Assembly: GCF_004784465.1 (NCBI RefSeq)
Contig: NZ_SRRU01000001.1
Span: forward strand, 558,001 to 622,000
Length of the DNA: 64,000 bases
Source: Streptomyces griseoluteus
Lineage (GTDB): Bacteria > Actinomycetota > Actinomycetes > Streptomycetales > Streptomycetaceae
Direction of reading: 5' to 3'
The translations under genes and the position numbers were made by a program. Under the pieces are notes generated by a model. The model saw nothing but the letters and a program-made list of their open reading frames with translations, was not told the origin of the DNA and ran no database searches. The stretch's first letter is position 1, and each line of letters begins with the position of its first letter. Of the stretch, positions 24,219 through 34,068 are shown one piece after another.

Positions 24219-25397
24219 GTGTCGCTGCCACCCCTGGTCGAGCCCGCTTCCGAGCTCACCGTAGACGAGGTCCGCCGGTACTCCCGCCACCTGATCATCC
24301 CGGATGTGGGGATGGATGGGCAGAAGCGGCTGAAGAACGCCAAGGTGCTCTGTGTGGGCGCCGGCGGCCTGGGTTCACCCGCGCTGATGTACCTCGCGGC
24401 GGCCGGTGTCGGCACGCTCGGCATCGTGGAGTTCGACGAGGTCGACGAGTCCAACCTCCAGCGGCAGATCATCCACAGCCAGGCGGACATCGGCCGCTCG
24501 AAGGCGGAGTCCGCGCGGGACACGGTCAAGGGCATCAACCCGTACGTGGACGTGGTCCTGCACGAGGAACGGCTCGAGGCCGAGAACGTGATGGAGATCT
24601 TCGGCCAGTACGACCTGATCGTCGACGGCACGGACAACTTCGCCACCCGGTACCTGGTCAACGACGCGTGCGTGCTGCTGAACAAGCCGTACGTGTGGGG
24701 CTCGATCTACCGCTTCGACGGCCAGGCGTCCGTCTTCTGGTCCGAGCACGGCCCCTGCTACCGCTGCCTGTACCCGGAGCCCCCGCCGCCCGGCATGGTC
24801 CCCTCCTGCGCCGAGGGCGGCGTCCTCGGTGTGCTGTGCGCGTCGATCGGGTCGATCCAGGTCAACGAGGCGATCAAGCTGCTGGCGGGCATCGGTGACC
24901 CGCTGGTCGGCCGCCTGATGATCTACGACGCCCTGGAGATGCAGTACCGCCAGGTCAAGGTCCGCAAGGACCCCGACTGCGCGGTGTGCGGCGAGAACCC
25001 CACGGTCACCGAGCTGATCGACTACGAGGCGTTCTGCGGCGTCGTCTCCGAGGAGGCCCAGGAGGCCGCGGCCGGCTCCACGATCACTCCCAAGCAGCTC
25101 AAGGAGTGGATCGACGACGGCGAGAACATCGAGATCATCGACGTCCGCGAGCAGAACGAGTACGAGATCGTCTCCATCCCGGGCGCCAAGCTGATCCCGA
25201 AGAACGAGTTCCTCATGGGCACCGCCCTGGAGTCCCTCCCGCACGACAAGCGCATCGTCCTCCACTGCAAGACGGGCGTCCGCAGCGCGGAGGTCCTGGC
25301 CGTCCTGAAGTCCGCGGGCTTCGCGGACGCGGTCCACGTGGGCGGCGGCGTGATCGGCTGGGTCAACCAGATCGAGCCGAGCAAGCCGGTGTACTGA
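24219..25397 (+). CDS. moeZ: MoeZ: adenylyltransferase/sulfurtransferase
   Basis: 392 residues. It activates the C-terminal Gly-Gly of sulfur-carrier proteins (MoaD/CysO/ThiS type) by adenylation and transfers sulfur. The E1-like domain starts ELTVDEVRRYSRHLIIPDVG with ATP site VGAGGLGSPALMYLAAAG (about 45-62), the R-finger region NLQRQIIH, TDNFATRYLVND and zinc Cys pairs CYRC and CAVC. A C-terminal rhodanese domain (from IEIIDVREQNEYE) has active-site Cys at CKTGVRS (about 350). The GTG at 24219 has GGAG five bases upstream. Streptomyces MoeZ is known to serve several biosynthetic pathways that use sulfur carriers. A 13-bp stem terminator follows. Confidence 0.9.
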   Translation: MSLPPLVEPASELTVDEVRRYSRHLIIPDVGMDGQKRLKNAKVLCVGAGGLGSPALMYLAAAGVGTLGIVEFDEVDESNLQRQIIHSQADIGRSKAESARDTVKGINPYVDVVLHEERLEAENVMEIFGQYDLIVDGTDNFATRYLVNDACVLLNKPYVWGSIYRFDGQASVFWSEHGPCYRCLYPEPPPPGMVPSCAEGGVLGVLCASIGSIQVNEAIKLLAGIGDPLVGRLMIYDALEMQYRQVKVRKDPDCAVCGENPTVTELIDYEAFCGVVSEEAQEAAAGSTITPKQLKEWIDDGENIEIIDVREQNEYEIVSIPGAKLIPKNEFLMGTALESLPHDKRIVLHCKTGVRSAEVLAVLKSAGFADAVHVGGGVIGWVNQIEPSKPVY

Positions 25398-25410
25398 CAC
25401 CTCCCGGCCC

Positions 25411-25454
25411 CGAAGGCCCACCGCGCCGCTTCGCACCGGCACGGTGGGCCTTCG
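25411..25454 (+). terminator. Terminator downstream of moeZ
   Basis: CGAAGGCCCACCG (25411-25423) pairs perfectly with its complement at 25442-25454 across an 18-base loop. Confidence 0.75.
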
Positions 25455-25557
25455 CCGTCTGCTGGTGACGGCGGAGGGGCAGCCCTGGACCGGAGTTGTC
25501 GGGGGACCCCGCGCCGGGCGTGCCGGAGAGTCGTGGCGAGCCGTCGTAGGGCAGCTG

Positions 25558-27099
25558 TCAGGTGCACACCGTGCCGGGCTTCGGGGTCCGGCCCGTCAGC
25601 AGGTAGTCGTTGACCGCCTTCTGGACGCACTTGTTCCTGCTGTCGTACGCCCCGTGTCCCTGGCCCCGGTAGGTGAGTTCGACGGCGACGCCCTTGCCGA
25701 GGGCGTCGACCATGGCGCGGGCGCCCTCGTAGGGGGTCGCGGGGTCGCCGGTGTTGCCGACGACGAGGATGGGGGCGGAGCCGGGGGCGTGGACGTCGGG
25801 GTGGTCGGCGGCGCCGGGGACGGCCCAGTCGGTGCAGCTGGCCATGCCCCAGGCGAGGTAGTCACCGAAGACGGGGGAGACCCTGCGGAAGCCGGGGAGC
25901 TTGGACTGGATGTAGGCCGGGGTGTAACGGGGCTTCTCGTCCGAGCAGTTGATGGCAAGGTTGGCCGGGACGATGTTGCTGTACTCGCCGTTCTCCGACC
26001 GCCCGTTCAGCGAGTCGGACAGCAGCATCAGCACCCTGCCGTCCCCGTAGTACGCCTGCTCGAGCCCCTCGGTGAGGTACTCCCAGAAGTCCTTGGAGTA
26101 CAGCGCCTGCGCGATGCCGTTGGTCGCCTCCGTCTCGGTCAACTGGCGTGGAAAGATACCGGGGATGGGCTTCTTCTCCAGGTCCTTCAGCAGCTTGGCG
26201 ATACGGTTCTTCACGTCGTCCGCGCTGTCCCCGACAGGGCAGTCCTCGACCTTGGACGTGCAGTCCTCGGCGAAGTTGTCCAGCGCCAGCTGGAACCCGC
26301 GCGCCTGGCTGAGCGCCCCCTCCTCGGTCGTCTCGGTGGGGTCCACCACCGCGTCGAAGACGGCCCGCCCCACGTGCTGGGGGAACAAGTGGGCGTACAC
26401 GCCGCCGAGTTCAGTGCCGTACGAGATGCCGAAGTAGTGCAGCTTGGCGTCACCGAGCACCTGCCGCATCAGATCCATGTCGCGGGCCGCGTCCGTGGTG
26501 CGGACATGGGGCAGGATCTTCTTGGACCGCTGCTCGCACGCGTCGTTGAACTTCTTCGTGCGGGCGATGAGTTGCCTCTGCTCGGCGGTGTTCTCGGGCG
26601 TCGCGTCCTGCTGGAAGAACGTGTCGAGCTGGGAGTCGCTCTCGCACAGCACCGGCGCGCTGCGGCCGACCCCGCGCGGGTCGAAGCTGACCAGGTCGTA
26701 CCGGGTGCGCAGGGCCGCGTAGTCCTCGCCGAACGCGGGCAGCGTGGTGACGCCGCTGCCGCCGGGCCCGCCGAAGTTGAAGATCAGCGAGCCGATCCGG
26801 TCCTTCGCCGGGCCGTCCGCCTTGGCGCGGATCAGGGCGATGCCGATGGTGTCGCCCTTGGGCTTGCCCCAGTCCAGAGGTGCCAGCATGGTGGCGCACT
26901 GCCACTTCGTGCCGCCGGGCAGCGGGGACGGTGCCGAGCCGCCGCCCTCCGCCTCGGAGGGGGCCGGACAGTCCTTCCACCGAAGCTTCTGCTTCGTGAG
27001 ATCCCCGTGCCCCGACCCGCCGCAGGCGGCCAGCAGGGCGGCCATCAGCACGGCACTGGCCGTCAGGGCGGCCGCGCGCGGCCGGGAAGGGTTCGGCAT
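25558..27099 (-). CDS. S33-family lipoprotein peptidase (tripeptidyl aminopeptidase type)
   Basis: 513 residues. Lipoprotein signal MPNPSRPRAAALTASAVLMA with lipobox LAAC (Cys26), then an alpha/beta-hydrolase of the tripeptidyl aminopeptidase type: oxyanion region FNFGGPGGSG, SFDPRGVGRS, nucleophile Ser226 in GISYGTELGG, catalytic Asp in VVGNTGDPATP and His in YRGQGHGAYDS. Six or more Cys residues suggest disulfides in the exported enzyme. It probably trims peptides at the cell surface and could feed the peptide transporter, though the two are not linked genetically. It is in the same orientation as the flippase-like gene upstream, with a terminator between them. Confidence 0.85.
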   Translation of the reverse strand: MPNPSRPRAAALTASAVLMAALLAACGGSGHGDLTKQKLRWKDCPAPSEAEGGGSAPSPLPGGTKWQCATMLAPLDWGKPKGDTIGIALIRAKADGPAKDRIGSLIFNFGGPGGSGVTTLPAFGEDYAALRTRYDLVSFDPRGVGRSAPVLCESDSQLDTFFQQDATPENTAEQRQLIARTKKFNDACEQRSKKILPHVRTTDAARDMDLMRQVLGDAKLHYFGISYGTELGGVYAHLFPQHVGRAVFDAVVDPTETTEEGALSQARGFQLALDNFAEDCTSKVEDCPVGDSADDVKNRIAKLLKDLEKKPIPGIFPRQLTETEATNGIAQALYSKDFWEYLTEGLEQAYYGDGRVLMLLSDSLNGRSENGEYSNIVPANLAINCSDEKPRYTPAYIQSKLPGFRRVSPVFGDYLAWGMASCTDWAVPGAADHPDVHAPGSAPILVVGNTGDPATPYEGARAMVDALGKGVAVELTYRGQGHGAYDSRNKCVQKAVNDYLLTGRTPKPGTVCT

Positions 27100-27175
27100 A
27101 CAGCCATCCTCACGGCGCGCCCGCGACTCCGCGCGGGGCAGGGGCCGTAAGGAGTACGGGGGCGACAGCCCCTAC

Positions 27176-27213
27176 GGGGCCCCGTAAGGGCAGGCCGGCC
27201 GGACCGGGGCCCC
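27176..27213 (-). terminator. Terminator of the flippase-like gene
   Basis: GGGGCCCCG (27176-27184) and CGGGGCCCC (27205-27213) form a 9-bp stem immediately after the stop codon (minus strand). Confidence 0.5.
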
Positions 27214-29970
27214 CTACAGGGCTCCCTTACGGGTCAGGTGGTTGAACGCCAGCCACCCCGGCAGCACCGGCAGCCACAGCGTCAGCAGCCGGAACAGCAG
27301 CACGGCCGGAGCCGCCACCTCCTTGGGCAGTCCGACCGCGATCAGACCCACGGTCAGTGTCGCCTCCACGGCCCCGACCCCGCCCGGTGTCGGCGCCGCG
27401 GAACCGAGTGCGTTGCCCGCGAGGAAGACCACCGCGACGCTGGCGATGCTGATGTGCGCCGACTCGTCGCCGAACGCCCGGATCGAGGCGTCCAGGCACA
27501 TCACGAAGCACCCGGTGAGCAGCAGCATGCCGCCGATGCCGGTGACCAGCTTCTGCGGCCGCTGGAGCACGTCCAGCATGCGCGGCACCACCCCGGCGAA
27601 CAGCGACCGTACGCGCGTGACGACGAACTTCCGCAGCAGCGGTACCGACGTCACCACCAGCACCAGCACCGCGACCGTCAGCAGACCCGCGATGACCGTC
27701 CGGGACGGCGACAGCGACGGCGTCTTCTCGGTGCCGGTGAGATAGCCGAAGGACAGCAGCATCAGGATGTGGCAGCCGAGACCGAACAACTGCGACGCGC
27801 CCACACTCGCCACCGCGAGCCCCGGCCGCACTCCCTGCCGCTGCAGGAACCGCGTGTTCAGCGCGACACCACCGACCGCCGCCGGAGCGACGATCTTCAC
27901 GAAGGACCCGGCGACCTGCGCGGCCACCGTCCGCACGAACGGCACCCGCTCCGGCACGAACCCGAGCAGCGCCATCGCGGCGGCCACGTAACTGAGCGCG
28001 GAGAACGCCACGGCGGCCGCCACCCAGCCCCACTGGGCCTGCGCGAACAGCTTGCCGAACTCGATGTGGGTGAGCTGGGTGAGCAGGAAGTACGCGCCGA
28101 TCGCACCCGCGATGACGCTGATCAGGGTGCGCGGCCGGATGCGCTCCAGCCGGGCCGGCTCGACCGGGGCCTGCGGCCTGATTCGGAGCACCTGGTGCCG
28201 GATCTGGGTGAGCAGGTCCTCCTCGCGGGCCTCGTCGATCGCCTCGTCGATGGCCCGCTTCTCGGCCCGCTGCTCGGCGCGGACGGTCTTCTTGTCGGGC
28301 TTGCCAGGAGGCGCCGCGCCCTCCTCGGACGCCGCCTCCAGCCGGGCCTGCTTGGCCAGCCGGGACGACTCCAGCACCGCCTCCCGCTCCCGCTCCGCGC
28401 GCTCACGGCCCAGCTTGCGCAGGGTGGCGCGGGTGGAGCGGGTCAGTGCGATGGGCTGGAGCATCGGCAGGCAGTCGGCCACCGCGTCCGGGCCGAGCAC
28501 CGCGACCGCCGCGGCCACGGCCCGCTCGGCGCCGACCCGCAGGCCGAGCGTGGTGAGCATCTGGGCCACGTCCATGCGCAGCAGCAGGTCGCCCGCCGCG
28601 ATCTCCCCGCCGCGCAGCTCGGCGAGGATCACCTTGCCGGAACGATCCACCAGTACCGCGTCGCCCGCGAGCCTGCGGTGCGCGATGCGCCGGGACTGCA
28701 GCGCCCGCACCTGGTGCCAGACCTTGTGCAGCAGCTCGTCGGTGATCTCGTCGTCGGCCAGCGAGTCCAGCGTGCGGCCGCCGGTGTGCTCGTAGACGAG
28801 GATGACCGCGTCGGGACCCAGCTCGGAGGTGGCGATCAGCTTGGGGGCGTTGGCGCCGGCCGCGATGGCCGCGTAGGCGAGGAGCGCCTCCTGCTCCAGG
28901 GCCTGTCTGAGGGACTGGAGGCTGGAGCGGGTGGCGAAGCCGCGCAGGGTGAGGTTGCGCCAGGCCCGGTAGAAGAAGCCCTGGGCCTGCTGCTCCCGGT
29001 CGACGACCGTGACGTCCAGCGGCGGGCCGTCCTCCAGCGTGACGAAGTAGCGCCGCCCCCGGTCGCCGTTCTCCGCCTCCGGGCCCTCCTCGCGGACCGC
29101 GCTGACCGGGTGGAAGCCGACGTGGCGCAGGCCCGCCATCAGGGTGCGGCCGGTGGGGCGGACGTTGGGGGAGCCGACGGCGTAGAGGGTGCCGTAGGCG
29201 ACGGTCCAGCCGATGAGCACGGTCAGGATGATGGCGAACGGCGTGGTGTAGCCGGTGACCAGCATGGAGAACGCGTCGAGCAGCAGCACGATCCACAGCA
29301 CCGCGCGCCAGCGGGGTCTGCGGGACATGCCGACGGCCGTCATATAGGCGATGACGGGCGCGAGATAGCCGTGCACCGGGTCGGTCAGCGCGTGGATGTC
29401 ACCGGGCGCGGGCTGGGTGAGTGCCTCCTGGATGGAGTCGGGGGCGGCGCGGGCGACCCAGAGGTCGGTGGCGAGGGTGACGCCGTGCGCGAGGACGGCC
29501 GCGAGGACACCGTCCGCGATCCGCAGCCCGTCGCGTTTGATCAGCCGCTCGATGGCGAAGGCCACGGGGACCAGCAGGATGGCGATGCTGGACGCCAGCC
29601 CCGCGATCTTGATCAGCAGGTCGGGCGCCTGGCCGGTGCCCTTGTTGATGTCCTGTTCGAGCCCCGAGGTGGTGCCGTGCGCGAACGCGGCGATGGCGAG
29701 CAGGAGGGCGATCGCCAGCACGCCCACCAGGAGCCGCATGAGGTCGGAGGGGCGGTGCACGCGCGCGGGGAGCAGCGGTTCGTCGCCCTCGACCTCCTCC
29801 AGGACGTCGTCGGAGGGACGCCTGCGGGCGTACGCCCGCGCCGGGGCGTCCGCCTCACCGCCCTCACGCGCGCGCGGACCCGCGTCCTCGGCGGGACCGT
29901 GGGAGGCGCCGGGGCGCGCGGACGCGCCGGAGGTGCCCTCCGCGTCGTCGTGCACACCCTGCTTGTTCAT
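27214..29970 (-). CDS. Kinase-like/flippase-like large membrane protein (LPG-synthase TM family)
   Basis: 918 residues. An acidic disordered N-terminus is followed by about six membrane helices (from DLMRLLVGVLAIALLLAIAA). A soluble central part resembles an atypical protein-kinase fold: ALEQEALLAYAAIAAGANAP, VYEHTGGRTLDSL, HRRLAGDAVLVDRSGKVILA, with the usual HRD-type loop degenerate. A basic coiled segment (KPDKKTVRAEQRAEKRAIDE) precedes eight more helices of the UPF0104/MprF-flippase type, including SFVKIVAPAAVGGVALNTRF and APTPGGVGAVEATLTVGLIA. A role in lipid or lipid-linked precursor handling is inferred. The ATG at 29970 has AAGAAGAG upstream; an in-frame GTG at 29994 is an alternative start. 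Confidence 0.75.
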   Translation of the reverse strand: MNKQGVHDDAEGTSGASARPGASHGPAEDAGPRAREGGEADAPARAYARRRPSDDVLEEVEGDEPLLPARVHRPSDLMRLLVGVLAIALLLAIAAFAHGTTSGLEQDINKGTGQAPDLLIKIAGLASSIAILLVPVAFAIERLIKRDGLRIADGVLAAVLAHGVTLATDLWVARAAPDSIQEALTQPAPGDIHALTDPVHGYLAPVIAYMTAVGMSRRPRWRAVLWIVLLLDAFSMLVTGYTTPFAIILTVLIGWTVAYGTLYAVGSPNVRPTGRTLMAGLRHVGFHPVSAVREEGPEAENGDRGRRYFVTLEDGPPLDVTVVDREQQAQGFFYRAWRNLTLRGFATRSSLQSLRQALEQEALLAYAAIAAGANAPKLIATSELGPDAVILVYEHTGGRTLDSLADDEITDELLHKVWHQVRALQSRRIAHRRLAGDAVLVDRSGKVILAELRGGEIAAGDLLLRMDVAQMLTTLGLRVGAERAVAAAVAVLGPDAVADCLPMLQPIALTRSTRATLRKLGRERAEREREAVLESSRLAKQARLEAASEEGAAPPGKPDKKTVRAEQRAEKRAIDEAIDEAREEDLLTQIRHQVLRIRPQAPVEPARLERIRPRTLISVIAGAIGAYFLLTQLTHIEFGKLFAQAQWGWVAAAVAFSALSYVAAAMALLGFVPERVPFVRTVAAQVAGSFVKIVAPAAVGGVALNTRFLQRQGVRPGLAVASVGASQLFGLGCHILMLLSFGYLTGTEKTPSLSPSRTVIAGLLTVAVLVLVVTSVPLLRKFVVTRVRSLFAGVVPRMLDVLQRPQKLVTGIGGMLLLTGCFVMCLDASIRAFGDESAHISIASVAVVFLAGNALGSAAPTPGGVGAVEATLTVGLIAVGLPKEVAAPAVLLFRLLTLWLPVLPGWLAFNHLTRKGAL

Positions 29971-30154
29971 GGTCTCTTCTTGGTCTCGTATCACCAGTCA
30001 CCGCCCGCACGATGGTGGCACGACTGAGGGGCGCGAGGGGGCATCAGGGTGTGGATGGGGATCCGAAAAGTGCGATCGGGCGGAGTGCGGGCCCGTCCGG
30101 ACACCCCTGGCCGGCCTTGTCCCATTGTCGTAGGCGTACGGCAGGATGGGGTGG

Positions 30155-30526
30155 ATGAGCGAGCAGAGCCCTGCCGGGGAGGGGCGCCCGGACGAACTTC
30201 CGGAGTACGCCGAGCGCGTGCTCGACGTGGCCGAGCGGATTCCGCCGGGCCGGGTGATGACCTACGGCGACGTCGCGGAGTGGCTGGAGGAGGGCGGGCC
30301 GCGCCAGGTGGGCCGGGTCATGGCGCTGTACGGGGGCGCGGTGCCGTGGTGGCGCGTGGTGCGGGCCGACGGCGCGCTGCTGCCCGGCCACGAGCTGCGT
30401 GCCCTCGACCGGTACCGGGCCGAGGGCACCCCGCTGAAGCAGGCGTCCCGCGGCGCGCAGGGACATCTGCCGCGCCTGGACATGAGACAGGCCCGCTGGG
30501 ACGGGAGCCCGGCGGACCACAGCTGA
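30155..30526 (+). CDS. Alkyltransferase-like (ATL) DNA-damage protein
   Basis: 123 residues, about the size of ATL proteins. The DNA-binding domain of O6-alkylguanine methyltransferases is present: VAERIPPGRVMTYGDVAEWL, RQVGRVMALYGG, then PWWRVVRADG and a basic C-terminus. In true methyltransferases the active site is PCHR; in ATLs Cys is usually replaced to give PWHR. Here the motif is PWWR, so both the Cys and the His are changed. It should recognise O6-alkylguanine without repairing it and hand lesions to excision repair. Start at 30155 is chosen over 30146 because GGGGTGG precedes it. It lies directly upstream of the adnAB genes, as in mycobacteria. Confidence 0.8.
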   Translation: MSEQSPAGEGRPDELPEYAERVLDVAERIPPGRVMTYGDVAEWLEEGGPRQVGRVMALYGGAVPWWRVVRADGALLPGHELRALDRYRAEGTPLKQASRGAQGHLPRLDMRQARWDGSPADHS

Positions 30527-30684
30527 CGGCCTCCGGCAAGGGGCGCGGCCCACATCCGCTCGTACGGGGGACATCGGGCACGTCCCCGGCATGACGTACG
30601 TTCGTTGAGGCGGGAAGCCCCGGGGCGCCCGCCTCAGTACACCCCTACGACCACCTCGCACCACCACCAGGACCGGCGAACCAC

Positions 30685-33600
30685 GTGAGCACCACCTCCT
30701 CCACCGGACGCCTGCCGCACCCCCAGGGTCGGCAGGCGCCTCGTGGTGCCTACCGGCTGCTCCGCACCCCGCCCGTCCAGGCACCGCCGCCCCGCCCGGA
30801 CGCCGCCCAGCGCGCGGTGATCGAGCACCGGAGCGGTCCGCTGCTCGTCCTCGCGGGGCCCGGCACCGGCAAGACCACGACCCTGGTGGAGTCCGTCGCC
30901 GCGCGCGTGGCCCGCGGCGGCGATCCCGAGCGCATCCTGGTGCTGACCTTCAGCCGCAAGGCCGCCGTCGAGCTGCGCGACCGGATGGCCCGGCGCATGG
31001 GCGCCGCCCGCGCGCCCCGGGCCACCACCTTCCACTCCTACTGCTACGCCCTGGTCCGTGCCCACCAGGACAGCGACCGCTTCGCCGAGCCGCTGCGGCT
31101 GCTCTCCGGCCCCGAGCAGGACGTCACCGTGCGCGAGCTGCTCGCCGGGCAGCCCGAGCTGGAGCGGCTCGGGCTCACGCATGTGCGCTGGCCCGACGAC
31201 CTGCGCGCCTGCCTGACCACGCGCGGCTTCGCCGACGAGGTACGCGCGGTCCTCGCGCGCAGCCGCGAGCTGGGGCTCGCGCCCGGCGCGCTGGACGCCT
31301 TCGCGCGCCGCATCGGACGCCCCGACTGGCGCGCGGCCGCCGCCTTCCTCGCCGAGTACCTCGACGTGATCGACCTCCAGGGCGTCATCGACTACGCCGA
31401 ACTCGTCCACCGCGCGGTGCTCCTCGCCCACCGCCCCGAGGTCGCCGAGCGCCTCGCCGCGTCCTACGACGCCGTGTACGTCGACGAGTACCAGGACACC
31501 GACCCCGCGCAGGTACGGCTGCTGCACGCGCTGGCCGGGGGCGGGCGCACCCTGGTCGCCCTCGGCGACCCCGACCAGTCGATCTACACCTTCCGGGGCG
31601 CAGACGTGAACGGCATCCTCGACTTCCCGGCCGCCTTCCCCCGCGCGGACGGCCGCCCCGCGCCCGTCGAGGTGCTGCGCACCTCCCGCCGCTCCGGGGC
31701 CGGCCTGCTGGCCGCGACCCGCCGGATCACCCAGCGCATGCCGCTGTCCCAGCTCCCCGCCGAGAAGCTCCGCGTCCACCGGGAACCGACGGCGGTCCGC
31801 GAGGGCGGGGGCGTGGAGGTGTACACCTACCCGACCCCCGGCACCGAACTGGACAACATCGCCGACATCGTCCGCCGCGCCCACCTCGAGGACGGCGTCC
31901 CGTGGAACGAGATGGCGATCCTCGTCCGCGCGGGCTCCCTCACCATCCCCACTCTGCGCCGTGCCCTCACGGCAGCGGGCGTCCCCCTGGACATCGACGG
32001 CGACGACCTGCCCCTGCGCCACGAACCGGCTGTCGCGCCCCTGCTGACGGCGCTTCGTGCGGTGGCGGAGGCGGAGGCGGGGTCCGCCGGGGAAGCCGGC
32101 GAGGCCGAGGCACCGGAAACCCCCTGGCTGGACGCCGAGACCGCCATCACGCTCCTCTCCTCCCCCCTCGGCGGCATGGACGCCGCCGACCTCCGCAGGC
32201 TCGGCCGGGCCCTGCGCGAGGAGGAGCGGGCCGCCGGAGAGGCGCTGCCCGCCCCCTCCGACGTGCTCCTCGCGCGGGCGCTCGCGGAGCCCGAGCGGCT
32301 CGTCGCGCACGACCCCGCCTACGCGCGCGGCGCGCAGCGGCTGGGCGCGCTGCTGCGCAAGGCACGCGCGTGCCTGGCCGAGGGCGGTACCGCGGAGGAG
32401 GCGCTGTGGACGCTGTGGAACGGCACCCCCTGGCCCAGCAGGCTGGAGCGGTCCGCGCGGCGCGGGGGAGCGGCGGGCCGCAACGCCGACCGTGACCTGG
32501 ACGCCGTCTGCGCCCTCTTCGCCACCGCCGCCCGCGCCGAGGAGCGCACCGGCGGACGCGGCGCCCTGAACTTCCTGGAGGAGATCGACGCCGAGGACAT
32601 CGCCGCCGACACCCTCACCCGCCGCGCCGTCCGCCCCGACGCGGTGCGCCTGATGACCGCGCACCGTTCCAAGGGGCTGGAGTGGCGGCTGGTCGTCGTC
32701 GCGGGCGTGCAGGAGGGGCTCTGGCCCGACCTGCGCCGCCGGGGCTCCCTGCTGGAGGCCGACCGGATCGGCCGGGACGGCCTCGCCGAGCCGCTGACCC
32801 CGGGCGCCCTGCTCGCGGAGGAGCGCCGGCTCTTCTACGTGGCCGCCACGCGCGCCCGGGACCGTCTCGTCGTCACCGCCGTGAAGGCACCGGCCGACGA
32901 CGGCGACCAGCCGTCCCGCTTCCTGACCGAGCTGGGCGTCGAGCCCCGCGACGTCACCGGCCGCCCGCGCCGCCCGCTGGCGGTCGCCGCGCTCGTCGCG
33001 GAGCTGCGCGCCACCACCGTCGACCCGGACGTCTCGGAGGCGCTGCGGGACGCCGCCGCGCGCCGGCTGGCCCGGCTCGCCGCCCTCGCCGACGAGGACG
33101 GCCGCCCGCTGGTGCCCGCCGCCCACCCCGACCGCTGGTGGGGGATGTACGAGCCCACCGCGAGCAAGGTGCCGCTGCGCGACCGGGACCAGCCCGTGGT
33201 GCTCTCCGGCAGCGCGCTGGACCAGCTCGCCAACACCTGCGCCCTCCAGTGGTTCCTGGGCCGCGAGGTGAAGGCCGACGCGCCCGCCACGGCCGCCCAG
33301 GGCTTCGGCAACGTCGTCCACGTCCTGGCCGACGAGGTCGCCTCCGGCCGTACCCCCGCCGACCTCGACGTCCTGATGGAACGCCTGGACTCCGTGTGGA
33401 ACGCGCTCGCCTTCGACGCGCCCTGGAAGTCCGCCCAGGAGAAGGAGACCGCCCGCGCGGCGCTCGAACGCTTCCTGAACTGGCACGTCCTGGACCGCGC
33501 CACCCGGACGCCCATAGCCAGCGAGCGGGACTTCGACGTGACCCTGGAGGCCGGCGAGTACCAGGTCCGCATCCGGGGCCAGATGGACCGCGTCGAGACG

Positions 33601-33996
33601 GACGGTGACGGCCGGGCCTACGTCGTGGACTTCAAGACCGGCAAGAACGCCCCCACCGCCGCCGAGGTCGCCCGCCATCCCCAGCTCGCCGTCTACCAGC
33701 TCGCGGTGGCCGAGGGCGCGGTGGACGACGCCTTCGACGGCGAGCGCCCCGGGCCCGGCGGCGCGGAACTCGTCCAGCTCCGGCAGGGCGCGGCGAAGAA
33801 GGACGGCGGCGAGACGCTGCCCAGGGTGCAGGCCCAGGAGCCCCTGGAGGGGGAGTGGGTCGGGGACCTGCTGGCCACTGCGGCCGGAAAGGTGCTGGAC
33901 GAACGGTTCACCCCCACCGCCGGCCAGCACTGCGCACACTGCTCCTTCCGCGCCTCGTGCAGCGCACGCCCCGAGGGACGGCACGTGGTGGAGTGA
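30685..33996 (+). CDS. adnA: AdnA-like helicase-nuclease subunit
   Basis: 1103 residues. UvrD-type motor with Walker A GPGTGKTT (58-65), VDEYQDTDPAQ (about 266), GDPDQSIYTFRGAD and RLMTAHRSKGLEW. The C-terminal RecB-type nuclease has AYVVDFKTGKN (about 980) and four Cys (NTCALQWF plus HCAHCSFRASC) of the kind that holds an iron-sulfur cluster in AddB/AdnA nucleases. AdnA and AdnB form the actinobacterial double-strand-break resection machine that replaces RecBCD/AddAB. This is the first gene of the pair, as adnA is in mycobacteria. GTG start; the roughly 100-base upstream gap shows no LexA box that I can see. Confidence 0.85.
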   Translation: MSTTSSTGRLPHPQGRQAPRGAYRLLRTPPVQAPPPRPDAAQRAVIEHRSGPLLVLAGPGTGKTTTLVESVAARVARGGDPERILVLTFSRKAAVELRDRMARRMGAARAPRATTFHSYCYALVRAHQDSDRFAEPLRLLSGPEQDVTVRELLAGQPELERLGLTHVRWPDDLRACLTTRGFADEVRAVLARSRELGLAPGALDAFARRIGRPDWRAAAAFLAEYLDVIDLQGVIDYAELVHRAVLLAHRPEVAERLAASYDAVYVDEYQDTDPAQVRLLHALAGGGRTLVALGDPDQSIYTFRGADVNGILDFPAAFPRADGRPAPVEVLRTSRRSGAGLLAATRRITQRMPLSQLPAEKLRVHREPTAVREGGGVEVYTYPTPGTELDNIADIVRRAHLEDGVPWNEMAILVRAGSLTIPTLRRALTAAGVPLDIDGDDLPLRHEPAVAPLLTALRAVAEAEAGSAGEAGEAEAPETPWLDAETAITLLSSPLGGMDAADLRRLGRALREEERAAGEALPAPSDVLLARALAEPERLVAHDPAYARGAQRLGALLRKARACLAEGGTAEEALWTLWNGTPWPSRLERSARRGGAAGRNADRDLDAVCALFATAARAEERTGGRGALNFLEEIDAEDIAADTLTRRAVRPDAVRLMTAHRSKGLEWRLVVVAGVQEGLWPDLRRRGSLLEADRIGRDGLAEPLTPGALLAEERRLFYVAATRARDRLVVTAVKAPADDGDQPSRFLTELGVEPRDVTGRPRRPLAVAALVAELRATTVDPDVSEALRDAAARRLARLAALADEDGRPLVPAAHPDRWWGMYEPTASKVPLRDRDQPVVLSGSALDQLANTCALQWFLGREVKADAPATAAQGFGNVVHVLADEVASGRTPADLDVLMERLDSVWNALAFDAPWKSAQEKETARAALERFLNWHVLDRATRTPIASERDFDVTLEAGEYQVRIRGQMDRVETDGDGRAYVVDFKTGKNAPTAAEVARHPQLAVYQLAVAEGAVDDAFDGERPGPGGAELVQLRQGAAKKDGGETLPRVQAQEPLEGEWVGDLLATAAGKVLDERFTPTAGQHCAHCSFRASCSARPEGRHVVE

Positions 33997-34068
33997 CGTA
34001 CGGCACCGCGGCACCTCGCTGACCTGCGCTTTCCACAGCCCGGGCGCCCGTTTGTCGGCGGTCGCCGC

